A stretch of 64,000 nt of DNA from Diacronema lutheri (taxonomy: Eukaryota; Haptophyta; Pavlovophyceae; Pavlovales; Pavlovaceae). This document shows, piece by piece, positions 61,356 through 64,000 of this stretch. Both the position numbers and the translations under genes were made by a program. The stretch lies in NCBI GenBank assembly GCA_019448385.1, contig JAGTXO010000005.1, positions 248,001-312,000 on the forward strand, read 5' to 3'. The notes under the pieces are model-generated. The model was not told where the DNA came from. It ran no database searches and was given only the letters and a program-made list of their open reading frames with translations. How positions within the stretch are numbered: the stretch's first letter is position 1; the number at the start of each line of letters is the position of its first letter.

Positions 61356-63914
61356 TTAATAGAAGAGGCCTCGCGGCTTCTCCGCCTTGGCGCGCGCGAC
61401 GTCGCCGACCACGCGCGCGCGGTACGCCTTCCACCGTCGCTGCTCTGCACGCCGCGCGACAAGGACCGCATCGGGAGGGTAGCGCTGTTGAAAATCGGCG
61501 CGCAGCGTGTCGCGCACGCCCGCGAGCTCGGCCGCGTGCGTCGCGGGCAGCGTGTACAGCGTGCAGATCGTGACGGCCGTGACGGTCGCATTCGCCTGCG
61601 TCGCGGTTGGGTCGATGACGGCCAACTCTCCGAAGAGCTCCATCGCCCAGAGCGTGCAGAGCTCGACGCGGACGGGCGGCGCGCCCGCCGGCGCGCGCAC
61701 GAGCCGAGAGACGGCGCACTGCCCCGAGCGGATGAAGGACATCTCCGCGAGCGGCGCGCCCTCGGCAACGACCACCTCGCCGCGCGCGCACGTGCGCGCG
61801 TCCATGAGGCGCGCGAGGCGGACGAGCGCGTCGGCGGAGTACTTCTTGAAGAGCTGCATGCTCGCCAGATGCGAGCGGATCGCCTCGCACTCCGTGTCAC
61901 GCGCGCGCAGGAATGCCTCCTCGAGGACGGCGAGCGGCACCAGCGCCGCGGCCGTCGGCTTGCGCGCGAGCGCGCACAGCCCGCAGGGCGCGTCGCGCGG
62001 GGCGGGTTCCGTTTGGCCGTCGACGAGGCGCGCGCGGAGCTGTGCGGCCTCGAGCACCTCGGCGCCGCCGACGCAGTCGCCACCGACCAGCTTGACGCGC
62101 AGCTCGATGCGCAAGTCTGTCGCGCGCGTCCAGTCAACATTGCGGTACCCGCGCGAATTGAGCGCGCGCAGCGGTGGTGGCCGCTCCGAATCGAAGAAGG
62201 CCAGTGGCGGGTCTTCGGGCCCAGCGCAGCTCACGCGCATGGCGCCGCTAAGCAGCACGAGCGCGTGCGTGAGCGGCTCGTCCGCGCTCTGCGCGCACTC
62301 GCCCGCCTCGAAGCGCACGAGCCGCACGTGCCGCAGTAGCGCGCGCCGCAGCGCCGGGTGGGCGAAGTGCGAGCCGAGCGCATGCCACTCGGACGAGCAC
62401 CCAAAGCCCCGCGTGAGCAGCGCGAGGAGGTCGCGCTCGTCGGCGGGACTGCGCTCGTCCGGCGCGCGCGCGAGCGCGCCGATGCAGCGCGCCGCGCGCT
62501 CGGCGGCGAGCGGCTTCGACCGGGCGGCGCGGCGCGATTCGGCGCCGCCTCCATCACCGTCGGCGCGCACGCCGTGTGCGCCAGCACCCTCGTCGGCGTG
62601 GGCGCCGGCGTCGGCGTCGGCGGCGGCATTGGCATCGACGCGCTGCGCGTCGCGAGGCTCGTCCGCCCAACGCTCGTCCTTCTCCTCGTCGCTCGCGCTG
62701 CGCGCCTCGTCGTCGCCCTCAGCGCCCGCGTCCACGCCGCGCGGCGCGCGACGCGCGCCCCCGGGTGAGGGCGCGCTCTGAACGAGCGAGCGCGGCGAGC
62801 GCGCCGCGTTCGACACCCGCGGGGTGCGCGCGTCGCGCTGGTGCGCGAGCTCGGCCGCGTGGGAGCGCGCGCCGCCCGCCTGCTCTGCGGAATGGCGCGT
62901 GCGCCGGCGCGCGCTCGTAGGGCGCGCCAGCGCCCCGTCGCTGGGCGCGTCGCCGACGTCGCGCGACGTCGCGCGGGTCGCGCGCGGCGGTGAGCGGCCG
63001 GCGGCGGCGTGCGCCACGCTCTCCTGCGCCTGCGCGGCCTCGTCCTCGGCCATCCGGCGCGAGATCCGCACGACCTTCTCCGCCGTCAGGGTGACGATGC
63101 GGTGACGCTCCTGAAAATCCGCAAACCGCTCGGGCTGCTCGAGGCAGCGAGCAGCCGTGTACCCGTCGATCGCCTCGGCGAAGCGGCCAAGCTTGCGCAG
63201 GCATGTCGCGCGCGCGATGTGCTGCTCGGGCACCGCTGGCGCAAAGCGGAGCGCTGCGTCAAAGTCGGCGAGCGCGTCGACCTGCCGGCCGGCGTCCTGA
63301 CGGGCGTACCCGCGCGCGAGATAGACTGCGGCGCGCTCGAGCGCAATGGCGTCGGCGGGCGCATGCTGCGCGTGCGGCACGTGGATCGCGTTGACGGCCG
63401 CGTCCAGATCGGCAAGCGCTGCGCCCAGCTCGTTGTTGCGCGCGAGCGCGAGCGCGCGCGCGTACCGCACGCGGAACGACGTTGGCTTGATCGCGACGGC
63501 GCGGTCAAAGTCGGCCATCGCGAGCGCGGCGGTCTCGGCGCCCACGTCGTCAGTGGCAAGGCGGAACTGCGCGCGCTCGGCGAAGAACTCGGCGGTCTGC
63601 GCCGGCGTGCTGGACGCGCAAATCGCACTCCGCGGCCGCATGGTGACCGCGGCGCGCGACTGCGCGAGCGGCAGCGCGGCTTGGCTGTGCAGCGCCGAGC
63701 CGGGGCGCGCGAGCGCGCTTGCAGGCCGGGGGAGCGAGCCGACGGAAATTGCGTTCTGCGTCGATCGGCGCAGGCGGCCGAGCGAGCCGGCCGAGCTCAG
63801 CCGGCTACCGGCGCCGCGCCCGGCGGACGTCGGGCGCAGACCGTAACCGTCTCGGCCTGCGCTCCGCATGCGGTCAGAATGCGGGACGAGCGACTGACCA
63901 AAAACGGCGCCCAT
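61356..63914 (-). CDS. TPR and cyclic-nucleotide-binding-domain protein, 852 aa
   Basis: Single frame from the ATG at 63914. After about 100 disordered residues, TPR motifs appear: ALAMADFDRAVAIKPTSFRV, ALADLDAAVNAIH, ALADFDAALRFAPAVPEQHI, ATCLRKLGRFAEAIDGYTAA. A disordered Ala/Asp/Arg linker covers residues about 300-450. The C-terminal third has one or two cyclic-nucleotide-binding folds: HVRLVRFEAGECAQSADEPL with LVLLSGAMRVS, then LMDARTCARGEVVVAEGAPL, FIRSGQCAVSRLV and LWAMELFGELAVIDP, the phosphate-binding cassette type. Which ligand binds, if any, is unclear because the cassette is diverged. No kinase or channel domain. It probably acts as a scaffold responding to cAMP/cGMP. Confidence 0.85.
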   Translation of the reverse strand: MGAVFGQSLVPHSDRMRSAGRDGYGLRPTSAGRGAGSRLSSAGSLGRLRRSTQNAISVGSLPRPASALARPGSALHSQAALPLAQSRAAVTMRPRSAICASSTPAQTAEFFAERAQFRLATDDVGAETAALAMADFDRAVAIKPTSFRVRYARALALARNNELGAALADLDAAVNAIHVPHAQHAPADAIALERAAVYLARGYARQDAGRQVDALADFDAALRFAPAVPEQHIARATCLRKLGRFAEAIDGYTAARCLEQPERFADFQERHRIVTLTAEKVVRISRRMAEDEAAQAQESVAHAAAGRSPPRATRATSRDVGDAPSDGALARPTSARRRTRHSAEQAGGARSHAAELAHQRDARTPRVSNAARSPRSLVQSAPSPGGARRAPRGVDAGAEGDDEARSASDEEKDERWADEPRDAQRVDANAAADADAGAHADEGAGAHGVRADGDGGGAESRRAARSKPLAAERAARCIGALARAPDERSPADERDLLALLTRGFGCSSEWHALGSHFAHPALRRALLRHVRLVRFEAGECAQSADEPLTHALVLLSGAMRVSCAGPEDPPLAFFDSERPPPLRALNSRGYRNVDWTRATDLRIELRVKLVGGDCVGGAEVLEAAQLRARLVDGQTEPAPRDAPCGLCALARKPTAAALVPLAVLEEAFLRARDTECEAIRSHLASMQLFKKYSADALVRLARLMDARTCARGEVVVAEGAPLAEMSFIRSGQCAVSRLVRAPAGAPPVRVELCTLWAMELFGELAVIDPTATQANATVTAVTICTLYTLPATHAAELAGVRDTLRADFQQRYPPDAVLVARRAEQRRWKAYRARVVGDVARAKAEKPRGLFY

Positions 63915-64000
63915 CGTGCGGCGTGGTCGTCGTGCGCCGCCCGCCGTTGAGGGATGGGGGCGGCGTGCAGCTCGCGCGTTCCACCCGCCCGGGACCGAGC
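63915..64000. other. Upstream region of the TPR-CNBD gene, cut by the window end
   Basis: 86 bp before the start codon. No feature seen. Confidence 0.4.

Overview
This is nuclear DNA from a eukaryote, most likely a unicellular alga of the red-plastid lineage. The sequence shows about 70% GC, many short GT-AG introns, nearly back-to-back genes on both strands, and eukaryote-only proteins: a 20S proteasome beta-5 subunit, INCENP, an E2F/DP partner, kinesin, SCYL1, SBDS and a KDEL-receptor-like protein. Two proteins begin with a signal peptide followed by a basic, Ser/Ala-rich stretch, as in secondary-plastid targeting. A haptophyte of the pavlovophyte type fits best, but that is inference. There are no operons, ribosome-binding sites or CRISPR arrays.

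Layout. 1-6.1 kb: 3' end of a kinesin (+), an unknown nuclear-looking protein (-), a secreted or plastid protein (+), and IMP dehydrogenase (-, 3 exons). 6.2-10.1 kb: a RING-H2 protein (+), then the only gene-poor stretch. It holds a small unknown gene (-), a 745-bp foldback element with palindromic ends and a 5-bp target duplication, and a 189-bp minisatellite. 10.1-17.5 kb: unknown protein (-), TraB protein (+), SNF1-like kinase (+), cyclic-nucleotide-gated channel (+). 17.5-26.2 kb: EB1-type CH protein (-), sulfotransferase (-), HIG1 protein (-), PSMB5 (+), membrane RING-variant E3 (-), plastid membrane protein (+), histidine phosphatase (+). 26.3-34.7 kb: DP transcription factor (-), coiled-coil protein (+), MTHFR-like protein (-), SBDS (+), Siw14/Oca-like phosphatase (-), YqgF/RuvX-like nuclease (+). 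34.7-50.3 kb: SFI1-like coiled-coil protein (-), AAMP/Sqt1 (+), small unknown protein (-), the 12-exon SCYL1 pseudokinase (+) with repeat-filled introns, and a membrane protein with a TIR-like domain (+). 50.3-64 kb: unknown protein (-), INCENP (+), secreted beta-propeller-like protein (+), plastid-like membrane protein (-), tRNA pseudouridine synthase (+), ShKT/KDEL-receptor-like fusion (-), TLC-like membrane protein (+), TPR/cyclic-nucleotide-binding protein (-).

Exon structures were built by hand from homology to the named families, reading frame and splice sites. The typical donor is GTGCG rather than GTRAGT. Long homopolymers, a (CA)n run and most tandem arrays sit in introns or just after stop codons; the short coding repeats are triplets. 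The genes mostly do unrelated housekeeping jobs. Cell-division functions recur (INCENP, DP, EB1-like, SFI1-like, kinesin), as do cyclic-nucleotide sensors (a channel and a TPR-CNBD protein), but I see no dedicated gene cluster. The foldback element is the best candidate for something undescribed.
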